Assembly (NCBI GenBank): GCA_020628165.1
Contig: JAHDFM010000020.1
Location: forward strand, 1 to 64,000
Direction: 5' to 3'
Length of the DNA stretch: 64,000 nt
DNA from: Bdellovibrionales bacterium
Lineage (GTDB): Bacteria > Bdellovibrionota > Bdellovibrionia > Bdellovibrionales > UBA1609
Shown: in pieces, positions 26,959-35,764 of the stretch
How positions within the stretch are numbered: position 1 is the first letter of the stretch
How the letters are laid out: each line of letters opens with the position of its first letter
The notes under the pieces: model-generated
What the model saw: only the letters and a program-made list of their open reading frames with translations
What the model was told of the DNA's origin: nothing
Databases searched by the model: none
Position numbers and translations under genes: made by a program

Positions 26959-27551
26959 CCGTCCTCCTTTCCAAGCTTTATGATTTGGCTAGGAAGCTGA
27001 GCACTTAACAGACTGTCATGTGAGTTTAAAATGACAGACTTTTTATCGAACAAATGTTTTTTGATGATGCCATCTAAGTTTTTTTTGCTATCCTCATCAA
27101 GATGATTGTAAGGTTCATCGAGGATCAATAATTTATTTTCTTTAAGCACGGCCCTTGAAAGTAAGGCTTTTTGTCGCTCACCACCACTGGCGGTGTTCCA
27201 ACTAAGGTTCAAAGCCTCCTCAGTTAAAAACCCCAACGACAGAATCTCCTGGTCACTCACTGCCACTTTGGTATTGATCACTTCTCTCAGTGTGAATGGA
27301 AACAAAAACTGGAGATTTCCCATTTGTGGCAACAGAGAAACATCACTGAGTTGAATATTTAAATGGATTTCACCAGAGTAATATTGGTAACTGCCCACTA
27401 ACGCTTTTAGTAACGTCGATTTTCCTGAGCCATTGCAACCTTGCACATGGAGCAATTGACCTGGGTTTAGATCAAAGTGAAGATTTTTAAAAAGAACTCG
27501 ATGAGTGGGAGTCTTTAAAGTAAGGTCTTTGGCAGTAACAATCGAAGTCAT
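26952..27551 (-). CDS. znuC: Zinc ABC transporter ATP-binding protein (ZnuC-like, short)
   Basis: A 199-residue ABC ATPase: Walker A GCNGSGKSTLL, Q-loop LPQMG, signature TASGGERQKALLSRAVL, Walker B LLILDEPYNHLD and switch His in NSHDS. It is shorter than Escherichia coli ZnuC (about 250 residues) because it stops right after the nucleotide-binding domain. It sits four bases after the binding-protein gene and overlaps the permease gene. It supplies energy for zinc uptake. Confidence 0.82.
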   Translation of the reverse strand: MTSIVTAKDLTLKTPTHRVLFKNLHFDLNPGQLLHVQGCNGSGKSTLLKALVGSYQYYSGEIHLNIQLSDVSLLPQMGNLQFLFPFTLREVINTKVAVSDQEILSLGFLTEEALNLSWNTASGGERQKALLSRAVLKENKLLILDEPYNHLDEDSKKNLDGIIKKHLFDKKSVILNSHDSLLSAQLPSQIIKLGKEDGC

Positions 27552-27554
27552 AGG

Positions 27555-28475
27555 TTATAAATCTAAACTTTCTATGATGGCATCAGCAAGAACATGTTGC
27601 ACTTTACTGATGTTATCATACTTGGCTTTGTTTTTTTGCACCATCGTTGGCAATTTTTGGTAAGCAACTCCACTGATTTCAGAGAACTTTTTCAAATGTT
27701 TTTCGGGAGCGTAATAAGATCCCATCGCTAATTTCACGCCTTGTTTTTTAGCCTTCAACGAAACTTCGGCGATGCGTTTAGCTGATGGAGGAACACCTGG
27801 TAGTTTTTCAATTGCTTGAGTTGATTTTAAATTGTACTCATCAAAAAAGTAAGTGAACTCTTTGTGATATTCGATAACTATATTTTTTGTTTGTGAAAGG
27901 GTCGATGCCTTTTCTAGCTTCTGCTTGATCTCACTTTTTAAGGTCATCATTTTCTGACTGAACTTCTGTTGATTGGTTTTAAAAAAATTGGTCAGACTAG
28001 GGTCTTCATTGATCAGGTGAGCTAAGATCGTTTCTGACACTTTGATCAAAGATGTTGGGCTTAAGTTGTAGTGAGGGTTACCTGCCGGGTGCACATCTCC
28101 CATCGAGCGATCTACTTTGAAGTTGGGTTTTTCAAGCGCATTGATGCGACTGCCAGCAATGCAGTGACCTTGACCTCCCAGTTGCACTTTAGCATTGCCA
28201 GACTTTTCTAAGACTTTAGGAATCCAGCCTACTTCAAGATCTAAACCAATCATACAAACAATGTCGGCGCGAGCCACTTTTTTAATAAAGCTGGGAGTGG
28301 CATCTAAAAAGTGAGGGTCTTCAGTGCCTTCAAGCATAGAAGTCACCTTGACTTTATCACCACCAACACTCGCAACCACTTCGGCCAAGTCTGGCAAAGT
28401 GGTCACCACTTTGATCTTAGCAAATGAGACGTTTGAAAAAATAAACAGACTTATGAGAAGTAAAGATTTAATCAT
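27555..28475 (-). CDS. znuA: Zinc ABC transporter periplasmic binding protein (ZnuA-like)
   Basis: A cluster A-I (TroA/ZnuA-type) metal-binding protein. I chose the ATG at 28475, nine bases after AGGTG, in place of a GTG at 28487 that overlaps the ribosome-binding site. A signal peptide (LLLISLFIFSNVSFA) precedes KIKVVTTLPDLAEVV. Candidate metal ligands are His55 (EDPHF), His129/His135 (VHPAGNPH) and His204 (EYHKEF), with an acidic residue near the C-terminus. The His-rich loop of classical ZnuA is missing. A separate His-rich exported protein encoded in the same operon may take that role. Confidence 0.82.
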   Translation of the reverse strand: MIKSLLLISLFIFSNVSFAKIKVVTTLPDLAEVVASVGGDKVKVTSMLEGTEDPHFLDATPSFIKKVARADIVCMIGLDLEVGWIPKVLEKSGNAKVQLGGQGHCIAGSRINALEKPNFKVDRSMGDVHPAGNPHYNLSPTSLIKVSETILAHLINEDPSLTNFFKTNQQKFSQKMMTLKSEIKQKLEKASTLSQTKNIVIEYHKEFTYFFDEYNLKSTQAIEKLPGVPPSAKRIAEVSLKAKKQGVKLAMGSYYAPEKHLKKFSEISGVAYQKLPTMVQKNKAKYDNISKVQHVLADAIIESLDL

Positions 28476-28504
28476 CTTTATTAACACCTTTTATTAGATT
28501 GAAT

Positions 28505-29590
28505 TTAAAAGTCATGAGCCGGGTGCTCACCGAGTATTAAAACAAATTGCAGTTGTAGTTGACGATCTTTGACATCAGAAACACCTTCTAAAGTGTTCAC
28601 TTCGTGAGAGTAAGCTAAACGAACTTTGGCAAATTCACTGGATGTATAAGTCAAAGTAGGGACCACAGCATACGTGAGCTGATCTCTATCTTGCCAAACA
28701 GTATCAAACTTTCGATTTAAATGAGAGAACGCATCTAGCCGTAAACCATAGCTCCATTGAGGGTTATGACCATATTGGGTGTAGACATAAAAACCTGCTT
28801 CATAAACATTATTAACACCAGGAGTCTTCTCCGATTGATAGTAGGCCTCTGACTGCACCAACCAACGCAAAGTTTTACCCACTCTTTTTTTGTAAGTGAC
28901 ATCTAAACCAAGAAGTTCGGTTTTTGTTTCATTACCATCAATGCGGCCCAGGTAAGAGGCCCCTAGAAGCAATCCACTAGTTGTACCAAAAGAAAAGTAC
29001 GTCGTTGGGTGGATGTAGTGAACTGGATACTTAGGTCGCCCCACATCTTCGTGACAGTGACCATAACAATAACCGTTGGTGACACCCAATGTGATATCAA
29101 AGAAATGATCGGTTGGTAGCATCCATGTGTACTCTATGCCGGTGTCAGCAGCTCCTTCAGCTTCAATGCCACCACGGCCTGGGTTGAAAAACTCTCTGTG
29201 CACAACTGGAGCTGTTAAAAACGGCCAGTCGTGCTGATGAAACTGATTGAGTCGTCCGACGTTTAAAAAAAACTTACCCACTCGAAAGCGAGACTGCGGA
29301 ATGAGCTTTGATGATGAAACAAAGCCCTCATGAAGTTCAAAAACAAACTCTCCGTTTTCATCGTGACCAGCAATGTTTAAGTTGGCATCAAAGGTGGGGT
29401 CGAGCGGTCCGAAGAACATTACTTCTGCCGCGCGAACACGTAGTTTGTTGTCATCAGAAGAGTCAAGCGCTGTTAAATTAACTAAATCAACGGCCGCTGA
29501 AATTTTGATATCCTGAAACAAACTGACATCAGCAAATGCTTGTGAACAAAAAGTAGCAATAATAACAGATATAATAAAAAATGCTTTCAT
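28505..29590 (-). CDS. Outer-membrane barrel protein of the zinc locus
   Basis: About 361 residues from the ATG at 29590; the frame is open upstream but overlaps the preceding gene. A signal peptide (FFIISVIIATFCSQAFA) is followed by alternating beta strands through to LQLQFVLILG, consistent with a 16-strand-like barrel. A conserved patch, LNQFHQHDWPF, and a GYCYGHCHED loop are rich in His and Cys and could bind zinc at the surface. The first patch recalls outer-membrane proteins annotated as zinc-regulated receptors. No TonB box was found. It probably lets zinc or a zinc complex cross the outer membrane. Seven bases separate it from the preceding lipoprotein gene. Confidence 0.65.
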   Translation of the reverse strand: MKAFFIISVIIATFCSQAFADVSLFQDIKISAAVDLVNLTALDSSDDNKLRVRAAEVMFFGPLDPTFDANLNIAGHDENGEFVFELHEGFVSSSKLIPQSRFRVGKFFLNVGRLNQFHQHDWPFLTAPVVHREFFNPGRGGIEAEGAADTGIEYTWMLPTDHFFDITLGVTNGYCYGHCHEDVGRPKYPVHYIHPTTYFSFGTTSGLLLGASYLGRIDGNETKTELLGLDVTYKKRVGKTLRWLVQSEAYYQSEKTPGVNNVYEAGFYVYTQYGHNPQWSYGLRLDAFSHLNRKFDTVWQDRDQLTYAVVPTLTYTSSEFAKVRLAYSHEVNTLEGVSDVKDRQLQLQFVLILGEHPAHDF

Positions 29591-29597
29591 AATTGAA

Positions 29598-30239
29598 TCA
29601 ATGGTCGTCTTTTGGTGGACCTTTACTAACGGACAAGAGTTTACTATCTGAAACACGAATGCCCCAATCTTTACCGAACCCTCGTCCGCCAAGGGTTCCA
29701 TCTAGAATTGCATTATCAGAATCAACGAGATGATCCCAAGCAATAATATGAGCGCTTGCACCATGATTATTATGCACATCGAACATCAATGAAATTGACT
29801 GGTCAGCTTTTATACCTACAAAAAAGTCTGAAATATCTATTACATTGCCACTAGTTTCGATGGTCACTTGTAAATCTGATGTAGCTCCAACTCGCTTGAA
29901 TGTCATTTCAATACCTCTAGTTAGGTCTTGCCGAGAGTTTGCTATAAACACCAATTGTCCATCAGCCGCTAACTCAAAATTGAGAATATAATTGTTATTA
30001 GTTTCAATACCATCCAGAGTATCGGCAAAACGAAAGGAGCCCTCCCCTTCTATCGTATTATCTGGATTTAGTGTAAGACCAGATGGATCACCCACAGTTA
30101 AAATTCCATAACCACCTATTGAATGGTCGAATGAACTGCCAGCTGCAGCATCAGCGTCGGGATTATACCCACCACCGCAGGCGACAAGTGATCCTGCAAG
30201 AAATATTAATACCAATGACTTAAAATAATTATATCTCAT
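29598..30239 (-). CDS. Lipoprotein of the zinc locus
   Basis: A 213-residue lipoprotein: the ATG at 30239 follows AGAGG, and the lipobox LVACGGG is clear. The mature region is beta-rich, with Asp/Gly-containing strands (IEGEGSFRFAD, LVFIANSR, DISDFFVGIK) and His residues in NNHGASAHIIAWDH. No family recognised. It lies between the His-rich protein and barrel genes in the same operon, so it is likely a periplasmic or outer-membrane partner in zinc binding or transfer. Confidence 0.65.
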   Translation of the reverse strand: MRYNYFKSLVLIFLAGSLVACGGGYNPDADAAAGSSFDHSIGGYGILTVGDPSGLTLNPDNTIEGEGSFRFADTLDGIETNNNYILNFELAADGQLVFIANSRQDLTRGIEMTFKRVGATSDLQVTIETSGNVIDISDFFVGIKADQSISLMFDVHNNHGASAHIIAWDHLVDSDNAILDGTLGGRGFGKDWGIRVSDSKLLSVSKGPPKDDH

Positions 30240-30262
30240 CAATGCCTCTTATTTTTAAAAGA

Positions 30263-30958
30263 TTATTTAGGTTCCCCAGGAAGTCGACCACCTAACCTTT
30301 GATGGCAATCGATATGGTTACCATGATAGTGACATTCAAAAAGGGCCGATTCATTGATTCGAACTCCCATATAATTTAAAGGACCTAAAAGAAGTTGCCA
30401 AAGTTTTATAGTTTCAATATTGGGTAACGATTCTTCTTTAATTTTGTGCTCAAAAATGTAAGCAAGTGCTTGTTCCATTTCTTCAATTGTAAAAAGGTTT
30501 GATTTGTGCTGACCTTTTAAGAGGTTCTTACTATCTACATATTCACAATTTTCTTTATCAAGGTCACAAGAGTAATTGGACTTCACAAGAGATTTCCCTT
30601 CATTAGCTATATTATAAACACTTGCTGAGTCCGAATTTTTGTCTGTGTAAAACCCAACTATGTTTTCAGAACCATTGTTCTCTTCAGCGAACTGCTCCAT
30701 AGCTATGATTCCAGATAATGCCGCTGGGACGTGAGCAATTTCATCATGATCGTGATCATCGTCGTGTCCGTGATCATCATCATGCTCATTATCTCCGTGG
30801 TCCCCCTCGTGTCCATCATCGTGATCGTGCTCATGCTCGCCATCTTTGTGCTCATGTTCGTGTTCATGTCCATGCCCATCATCATGACCGTGGCCAGTGC
30901 CTGCAAAAGACACTCCTGTGAATAATATAAAAATTAACATTAGTAATGCTTTGATCAT
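30263..30958 (-). CDS. His/Asp-rich exported metal-binding protein
   Basis: The ATG at 30958 follows GAGAGGG and begins a signal peptide (ALLMLIFILFTGVSFA). Immediately after cleavage comes a low-complexity run of about 60 residues made of alternating His, Asp, Glu and Gly, which must bind zinc or similar metals with high capacity. A conserved C-terminal domain of about 150 residues follows, with Cys residues in YSCDLDKENCEY and a terminal LFECHYHGNHIDCHQR. Probably a periplasmic zinc scavenger or chaperone that feeds ZnuA. First gene of the seven-gene zinc operon, behind the putative Zur box. Confidence 0.8.
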   Translation of the reverse strand: MIKALLMLIFILFTGVSFAGTGHGHDDGHGHEHEHEHKDGEHEHDHDDGHEGDHGDNEHDDDHGHDDDHDHDEIAHVPAALSGIIAMEQFAEENNGSENIVGFYTDKNSDSASVYNIANEGKSLVKSNYSCDLDKENCEYVDSKNLLKGQHKSNLFTIEEMEQALAYIFEHKIKEESLPNIETIKLWQLLLGPLNYMGVRINESALFECHYHGNHIDCHQRLGGRLPGEPK

Positions 30959-31008
30959 GTTTAATTCCCTCTCGATTAAATAGTTAAATACCTTAAGAAA
31001 ACTATCAC

Positions 31009-31029
31009 TATTGCAAATCGTTCGCAATA
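31009..31029. promoter_or_regulatory. Putative Zur operator upstream of the zinc operon
   Basis: A 21-base palindrome with arms TATTGC (31009-31014) and GCAATA (31024-31029); eight of ten base pairs match around the centre at 31019. It lies about 50 bases upstream of the His-rich protein gene. On the minus strand a TTGCGA within it could be a -35 hexamer, with a weak TAGTTT 17 bases on. A Fur-family dimer bound here would block the promoter. Confidence 0.55.
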
Positions 31030-31242
31030 AGAATATGTTTTCGTAAACTTTATTTTGTAAATAAGATAATGAAAACAATAATTCAGGCACATATCTCTAA
31101 GGCATTAAAAGTACTTTTACTTTTTCAAAATAAAAAATCAGATTTTACTAAAAATACTATCCTTTTTAGAAGATGGTAGATACTTCAAAGACTCATTCTT
31201 AACTTGGATTTGTAAAATTATGGCTGTAATAATTAGCAGAAA

Positions 31243-32025
31243 ATGAGCAAACCTAGCCAAGCTACTTTAATTCACTATCCAACAAGTCCATTCCATCGAG
31301 TCCTGAACGCCATGAGATGGTCGCTCTATTTTTTAAATACGTTTTGGTTTTTTGCTGTTATACCAATTTTTTTAAGGTTCTCACTGGCTATGAGCTTTCA
31401 AAAAGTCTGGGGCCTTGCAAGGTTTTGGGCTTATTTGTCTCTCAAAATTTTTGGTATAAAAATCAACTTGATCAAAAAAAATTCAACAAAAATTAAACCG
31501 GATGGCCAATATATTTTTATTTCAAATCACCGTTCGTTTTTAGATCATTTTTTAATGCAAGTGAGTTTTAAAAACCCAACTCATTATGTGGCTAAAAAAG
31601 AATTTGCCAATTACAAGCTTCTCGATATGGGAGGCAAGGCTTATGAGTTTATACCAGCTGATAAAAATAAATTATCAGCTGAAAACAAAGAAAAAATGAA
31701 GGCGTACATCTTACGCAAAGAAAGTCTTGCCATATTTATTGAAGGCACACGCAACTCTAAAAAAAACTTACTACCGTTCAATCGCGGGGCTTTTCGTCTT
31801 TCGGCTAAATACAATATTCCCATTGTCCCCCTTTTCATTTATGGAACTCACGACAAAATGAGCAAGCACGACCATCTTTTAAACATTAAAACTGGTACAG
31901 CCACACTCATTGTCGATGAGCCTATCCAATTCGAAGCTGCGAACCTTGAACATCAGATTTCTGAATTTGAAATTGAATACCGAAAGAAGCACAGTGAAAA
32001 CATGATCAAATACGAAAACATCTAA
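31243..32025 (+). CDS. PlsC-type lysophospholipid acyltransferase
   Basis: A 260-residue membrane-associated acyltransferase. The catalytic NHxxxxD motif is N95-HRSFL-D101, and a second block reads IEGTRNSKKNLLPF, the substrate-binding 'EGTR' motif. N-terminal hydrophobic segments around residues 28-60 anchor it to the membrane. It most likely acylates lysophosphatidic acid or another lyso-lipid. It stands 183 bases before the lipid-type operon on the same strand and could belong to it functionally. A second homologue lies inside that operon at 36702-37433. Confidence 0.85.
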   Translation: MSKPSQATLIHYPTSPFHRVLNAMRWSLYFLNTFWFFAVIPIFLRFSLAMSFQKVWGLARFWAYLSLKIFGIKINLIKKNSTKIKPDGQYIFISNHRSFLDHFLMQVSFKNPTHYVAKKEFANYKLLDMGGKAYEFIPADKNKLSAENKEKMKAYILRKESLAIFIEGTRNSKKNLLPFNRGAFRLSAKYNIPIVPLFIYGTHDKMSKHDHLLNIKTGTATLIVDEPIQFEAANLEHQISEFEIEYRKKHSENMIKYENI

Positions 32026-32208
32026 TCTATCAAATCACTCACTTAAAAAAACCACCAGCCTCAAAACTGCCTGTAATTATTATAATAAGATTTTTGTTTT
32101 AAAAATGGGTTGATTCAGTAAAAATTTTACATCAAACCAACCATAAAATGCTTGTTTTCTATACATAATTAAGGGGCTAGAGTAATCTCATAAAAAGGAC
32201 ACAAACCA

Positions 32209-32718
32209 TTGTACGAACATTTTTTACTTCTTTATATTCCAATTATATTGTCTGTTGCCCTTCACATGTTGATCGTCAAGCATGACTTACTATCATGTCT
32301 AAAAACACCTATTAACGAGATCGCTTTTGGTAAAAACAAAACATGGAGAGGTTTACTCGTTGTTTCTACTCTCAACGCCTTATTTTATGTATCTCTGTCT
32401 CAATGGCTTGGTAAAACGCCACTGCTTACTCAAGCTTTTATCGGGGCCACCCTAGGCGCAACTTACATTATTTTTGAGCTGCCCAATTCCTTTTTAAAGC
32501 GACGTCTCAATATTGCCCCTGGCAGTCATAGTGAGACTCACAGAGCTCTTCATATGGTGCTAGATCGTTGTGATTCAACTTTAGGTGTGAGCTTAGTTTA
32601 TGTTTGTCTGATGAATTTAACATTTACACAGTGGTTTATTTTCTTTTTCATTGGTTTTCTTTTACACACCTCACTGAGTTTTCTATCTTACAACATAGGC
32701 TTGACTAAACAGTTATGA
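32209..32718 (+). CDS. CarS-like CDP-archaeol synthase family protein
   Basis: A 169-residue membrane protein with about five helices, starting at TTG behind AGGA. It shows the CarS (DUF46) motifs: GKNKTWRG, GATLGATYIIFELPNSF, KRRLNIAPG and LDRCDS. In archaea CarS transfers CMP from CTP to the phosphate of unsaturated archaetidic acid. Bacterial homologues presumably activate a related phospholipid or lipid phosphate. It opens a gapless operon and overlaps the phosphotransferase gene by four bases, which suggests activation of a lipid phosphate made there. Substrate unknown. No geranylgeranylglyceryl-phosphate synthase is in the window, so true archaeal lipids are unlikely. Confidence 0.75.
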   Translation: MYEHFLLLYIPIILSVALHMLIVKHDLLSCLKTPINEIAFGKNKTWRGLLVVSTLNALFYVSLSQWLGKTPLLTQAFIGATLGATYIIFELPNSFLKRRLNIAPGSHSETHRALHMVLDRCDSTLGVSLVYVCLMNLTFTQWFIFFFIGFLLHTSLSFLSYNIGLTKQL

Positions 32719-35141
32719 CGTACTCAGTACCACTCCATAAGAATCTACCAGCTGAGCTATTTGGCAATAAAGCAAACAGTTTGCATCGACTGATAAAGTG
32801 CAATGTCAACGTTCCTAATGGTTTTGCAATTGGCAAACAAGCATTGATTGATCACAACAACAATCAACTTTCAATTGATCAATTCCATACCGAATTAAAG
32901 CATCAATTAAAGCAACTCTCTTCAAAATATCTCATGGTACGTAGCTCTGCCATTGGAGAAGATGGTCAAGAAACTTCTTTTGCAGGTCAGCTTGATTCGT
33001 TCAAAGTAAATAACGAACTGTCTGCTGTTTTGAAAGGCTTGTACGACTGTTGGGAGTCGTTAGCTAATTCTCGACTGAAAACATATGAGCACCAATCCAA
33101 GACACCCATCACTGAAATGGGAGTTATTGTCCAAGAGATGATCGAACCTGAATATGCTGGTGTTTTGTTCACTTCTTCTCCCGCAGACAAAAACAAGACA
33201 TTGATTGAATACGTTTCAGGTCATGGAGAGTCATTGGTTCAAGGAGAAGTGACACCACAATCCATTCATTTCACAGACCTCGATGCACTGACAGATAAAT
33301 ACCCTTTTGATGTTCAAAAACTCTTAAGGGACTCAAACAAAATATTAAAAGCAAACAACAACCAAGCACAAGACATTGAGTGGGCTTTTAAAAATAAAAA
33401 ATTCTACTTTGTTCAATCTAGAGATATCACTGCAAATAATGAATTGCAAAACTGGTCCAACAGCAATCTTAACGAAAACTACCCTAATAAAATCACCCCA
33501 CTGCTTTACTCAATAGCTAAAGACTCCTACTTTCATTACTATAAAAATCTTGCTATCTCATTTGCCATTACAGCGAAGCACAGTTCTCATCTGACTCATT
33601 CTTTGCGCGGAACTGTAGGCCTGTGGGGTCAAAAAATCTATTACAACATCAGTGCCATTCACAATGTTATTGCTCAAACACCATTGCCAAAATTTTTGAG
33701 ATCTTCATTCAATGATTTCATAGGTTATCAAAAAAACATAAGTGGTCAGAGCGCTTCACAAAATACTTTTAGATCACTCAAGTTTTTTTACAAGCTGTTG
33801 TTTAACTATTTGTTCTTGGGTTTTAAAATAAAAAGGTTTGAAAAACGGGTTCAGTCTTTCGCTGACAACTATCATGACAAGTCCACTCTTCCACATTTAC
33901 ACAGAGGGTTTCACGAGTTCTTTGACATTCGTTTTTACAGCTGGCTTGGCCCCTCGTTAGCAGACACATATGCCATGTTATTTCATGGAAGCCTTGGTGC
34001 TGTCTTAAAAAATATTGAGTCTAAAAAGTATAAAGGCTTACAAAATAAACTTATCCAAGCAATCCCTGGTTTAATCAGCAACCAGCCTTTGAAAGATTTG
34101 TGGCAAATACACACTGAAATCAACGATAACATTCAAAACCAAAACCTCTTTGCACTGCCTCGCGGAGTTATTTATGAACAGCTGCAGAAAGATCAAAAAT
34201 ATCTACAACTGAACTCTCTTATAAGTCGTTATTTAACGAAGTGGGGGTATCGCTGTTCTGGTGAACTTAACTTTTTATCAGAAAATTATATCGAAAAGCC
34301 ACTGAGTTTGATCAAGCTGATAAAAAATTACAACAAAAGCAACCCTAATGACCCTAATCTCATTATAAAAGACAAATACAAAGAAAAAAGAGTCGTCTAC
34401 AGGCAAGTTCAAAAGACCGTTATAAAAAAGATGTGGTACAACCCCGTCAAAATTATTTTTAATTTGTTGATTTTAAATCTTGTGATGAACAAAACAGAAA
34501 GTGCCATTGCTTACCGTGAAAGAGCACGCCTAAAACAAGCTCAACTTTACTACGCTTTTAAAACCATTTGTCAAAAAATTGAAGATCAGCTCATTGCTAA
34601 AAACGTTCTACAACAAAAAAAAGATCTCTTCTTTTTGAATCACCAAGAAATCACTCGACTTCTCTCAGGGGAAGAAATCAGTTCTACTGATCTGCAAAAA
34701 ATCATACAAGACAGAAAAAAACAATTTGAACAAGCTAAAGACTACCCAAATGACTTCAAAACTCGACAATTTGATTTTACACCAAAAGTAATCACAGAAA
34801 AAGGTAATAACTCGAGCTCTGACAATACACTCACCGGACTTCCTGCTTGTGGAGGAGACGTCACTGGAAGAATTGTAATCTTAGAGACAGTCCATGAAAT
34901 ATCTAAACTTAAAGAGGGAGATATTTTAGTGACCAAACAAACAGATCCTGGTTGGATATGTGCATTCCCTCTGATTTCTGGTTTGATTGTTGAAAATGGA
35001 GGCATGCTCTCACACGGAGCTATTGTAGCCAGAGAATTTGGCATTCCTGCTGTTGTCGGTGTCACAGATGCGACTCAGATTCTCAAAGATCAACAAAAAG
35101 TGCGTGTAGATGGTGATTTAGGGGAAGTGGTATGCCTTTAA
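32715..35141 (+). CDS. PEP-synthase-like phosphotransferase (ATP-grasp plus swivelling His domain)
   Basis: An 808-residue protein. Residues about 5-240 are the pyruvate-phosphate-dikinase-type ATP-grasp domain (GNKANSLHRL, YLMVRSSAIGEDG, GVLFTSSPA, FVQSRDI). Residues about 715-805 are the swivelling phosphohistidine domain with NGGMLSHGAIVAREFGIPAV, catalytic His767. The C-terminal PEP-binding TIM barrel of PpsA is absent; a Lys-rich, mostly helical middle region of about 470 residues takes its place. This layout matches rifampicin-phosphotransferase-type enzymes, which use ATP to phosphorylate an alcohol. In this operon a lipid or prenyl alcohol is a plausible acceptor (inference). Confidence 0.8.
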   Translation: MTYSVPLHKNLPAELFGNKANSLHRLIKCNVNVPNGFAIGKQALIDHNNNQLSIDQFHTELKHQLKQLSSKYLMVRSSAIGEDGQETSFAGQLDSFKVNNELSAVLKGLYDCWESLANSRLKTYEHQSKTPITEMGVIVQEMIEPEYAGVLFTSSPADKNKTLIEYVSGHGESLVQGEVTPQSIHFTDLDALTDKYPFDVQKLLRDSNKILKANNNQAQDIEWAFKNKKFYFVQSRDITANNELQNWSNSNLNENYPNKITPLLYSIAKDSYFHYYKNLAISFAITAKHSSHLTHSLRGTVGLWGQKIYYNISAIHNVIAQTPLPKFLRSSFNDFIGYQKNISGQSASQNTFRSLKFFYKLLFNYLFLGFKIKRFEKRVQSFADNYHDKSTLPHLHRGFHEFFDIRFYSWLGPSLADTYAMLFHGSLGAVLKNIESKKYKGLQNKLIQAIPGLISNQPLKDLWQIHTEINDNIQNQNLFALPRGVIYEQLQKDQKYLQLNSLISRYLTKWGYRCSGELNFLSENYIEKPLSLIKLIKNYNKSNPNDPNLIIKDKYKEKRVVYRQVQKTVIKKMWYNPVKIIFNLLILNLVMNKTESAIAYRERARLKQAQLYYAFKTICQKIEDQLIAKNVLQQKKDLFFLNHQEITRLLSGEEISSTDLQKIIQDRKKQFEQAKDYPNDFKTRQFDFTPKVITEKGNNSSSDNTLTGLPACGGDVTGRIVILETVHEISKLKEGDILVTKQTDPGWICAFPLISGLIVENGGMLSHGAIVAREFGIPAVVGVTDATQILKDQQKVRVDGDLGEVVCL

Positions 35142-35764
35142 TGAATGAACTCATTTCCTATACCAAACAACGCTTTGCCATTTGGCCATGGTTTGTTTTG
35201 AGTTTTTATTTTTTATTGCTCAGCTCTGTAAGCCTTGAGGGCTTAAACTTAACCTTGTATATTTTCACCCTCCTTTTTTTATTTTCATTTCGATTGCTCG
35301 ATGATCTTATGTGTCGGCAAAATGACCTTCACAATTTACGAAAAAGCCCTTTTCAATTTAAGAACATTCCCATTATGTTCACCTTCAGTTGTCTTGCCTT
35401 TGCTGTAAGTTGTGTTTCCATTTATTGGTTCACGCAAAGCTGGAGGCTTGCCTTTATCCTATTGAACCTTTACACATTTTCTATACTTCTTTATTGGGTA
35501 TTAAAAAATAGTTCTTTGATCAACCTTATTTCAATCCTTAAATACCCTGTTCTCATTTATATTTTAGGCGAAGTGAACTTGAATGAATTCAATTTTATTT
35601 TATCAATGATTGTTTTTTCGTTATTTTTATTTTTTGAAGTTTTAGAAGAATACTTTTTTAAAATTTATAAAAAGAGTTTTTACATACTACTTTTAAGTTT
35701 ATTGGTACTCAACTTTCAGCAAGGAGCGTTGCTATTAATATTGAAAAAATGTACGCACAACTAA
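35132..35764 (+). CDS. UbiA-like membrane protein, degenerate or short
   Basis: A 210-residue protein with about six membrane helices. The segment FRLLDDLMCRQNDLHNLRKS lies after the second helix. It resembles the first Asp-rich motif of a bacterial UbiA prenyltransferase subgroup ('R.fDE.KD...D...rP'), but several catalytic positions are changed and the second Asp motif of a full UbiA (about 290 residues) is not evident. It may be a shortened relative with altered chemistry. It overlaps both neighbours, by 10 and 16 bases. UbiA membership is a suggestion. Confidence 0.55.
   Translation: MPLMNELISYTKQRFAIWPWFVLSFYFLLLSSVSLEGLNLTLYIFTLLFLFSFRLLDDLMCRQNDLHNLRKSPFQFKNIPIMFTFSCLAFAVSCVSIYWFTQSWRLAFILLNLYTFSILLYWVLKNSSLINLISILKYPVLIYILGEVNLNEFNFILSMIVFSLFLFFEVLEEYFFKIYKKSFYILLLSLLVLNFQQGALLLILKKCTHN

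Noticed and set aside
30715-30900. Tandem-repeat or CRISPR-like appearance
   Set aside because: The periodicity comes from codons for His, Asp, Glu and Gly in the metal-binding tract; there are no uniform repeats with distinct spacers.
30718-30925. Plus-strand reading frames opposite the His/Asp-rich gene
   Set aside because: They arise from the biased CAT/GAT codons of the low-complexity region read on the other strand.
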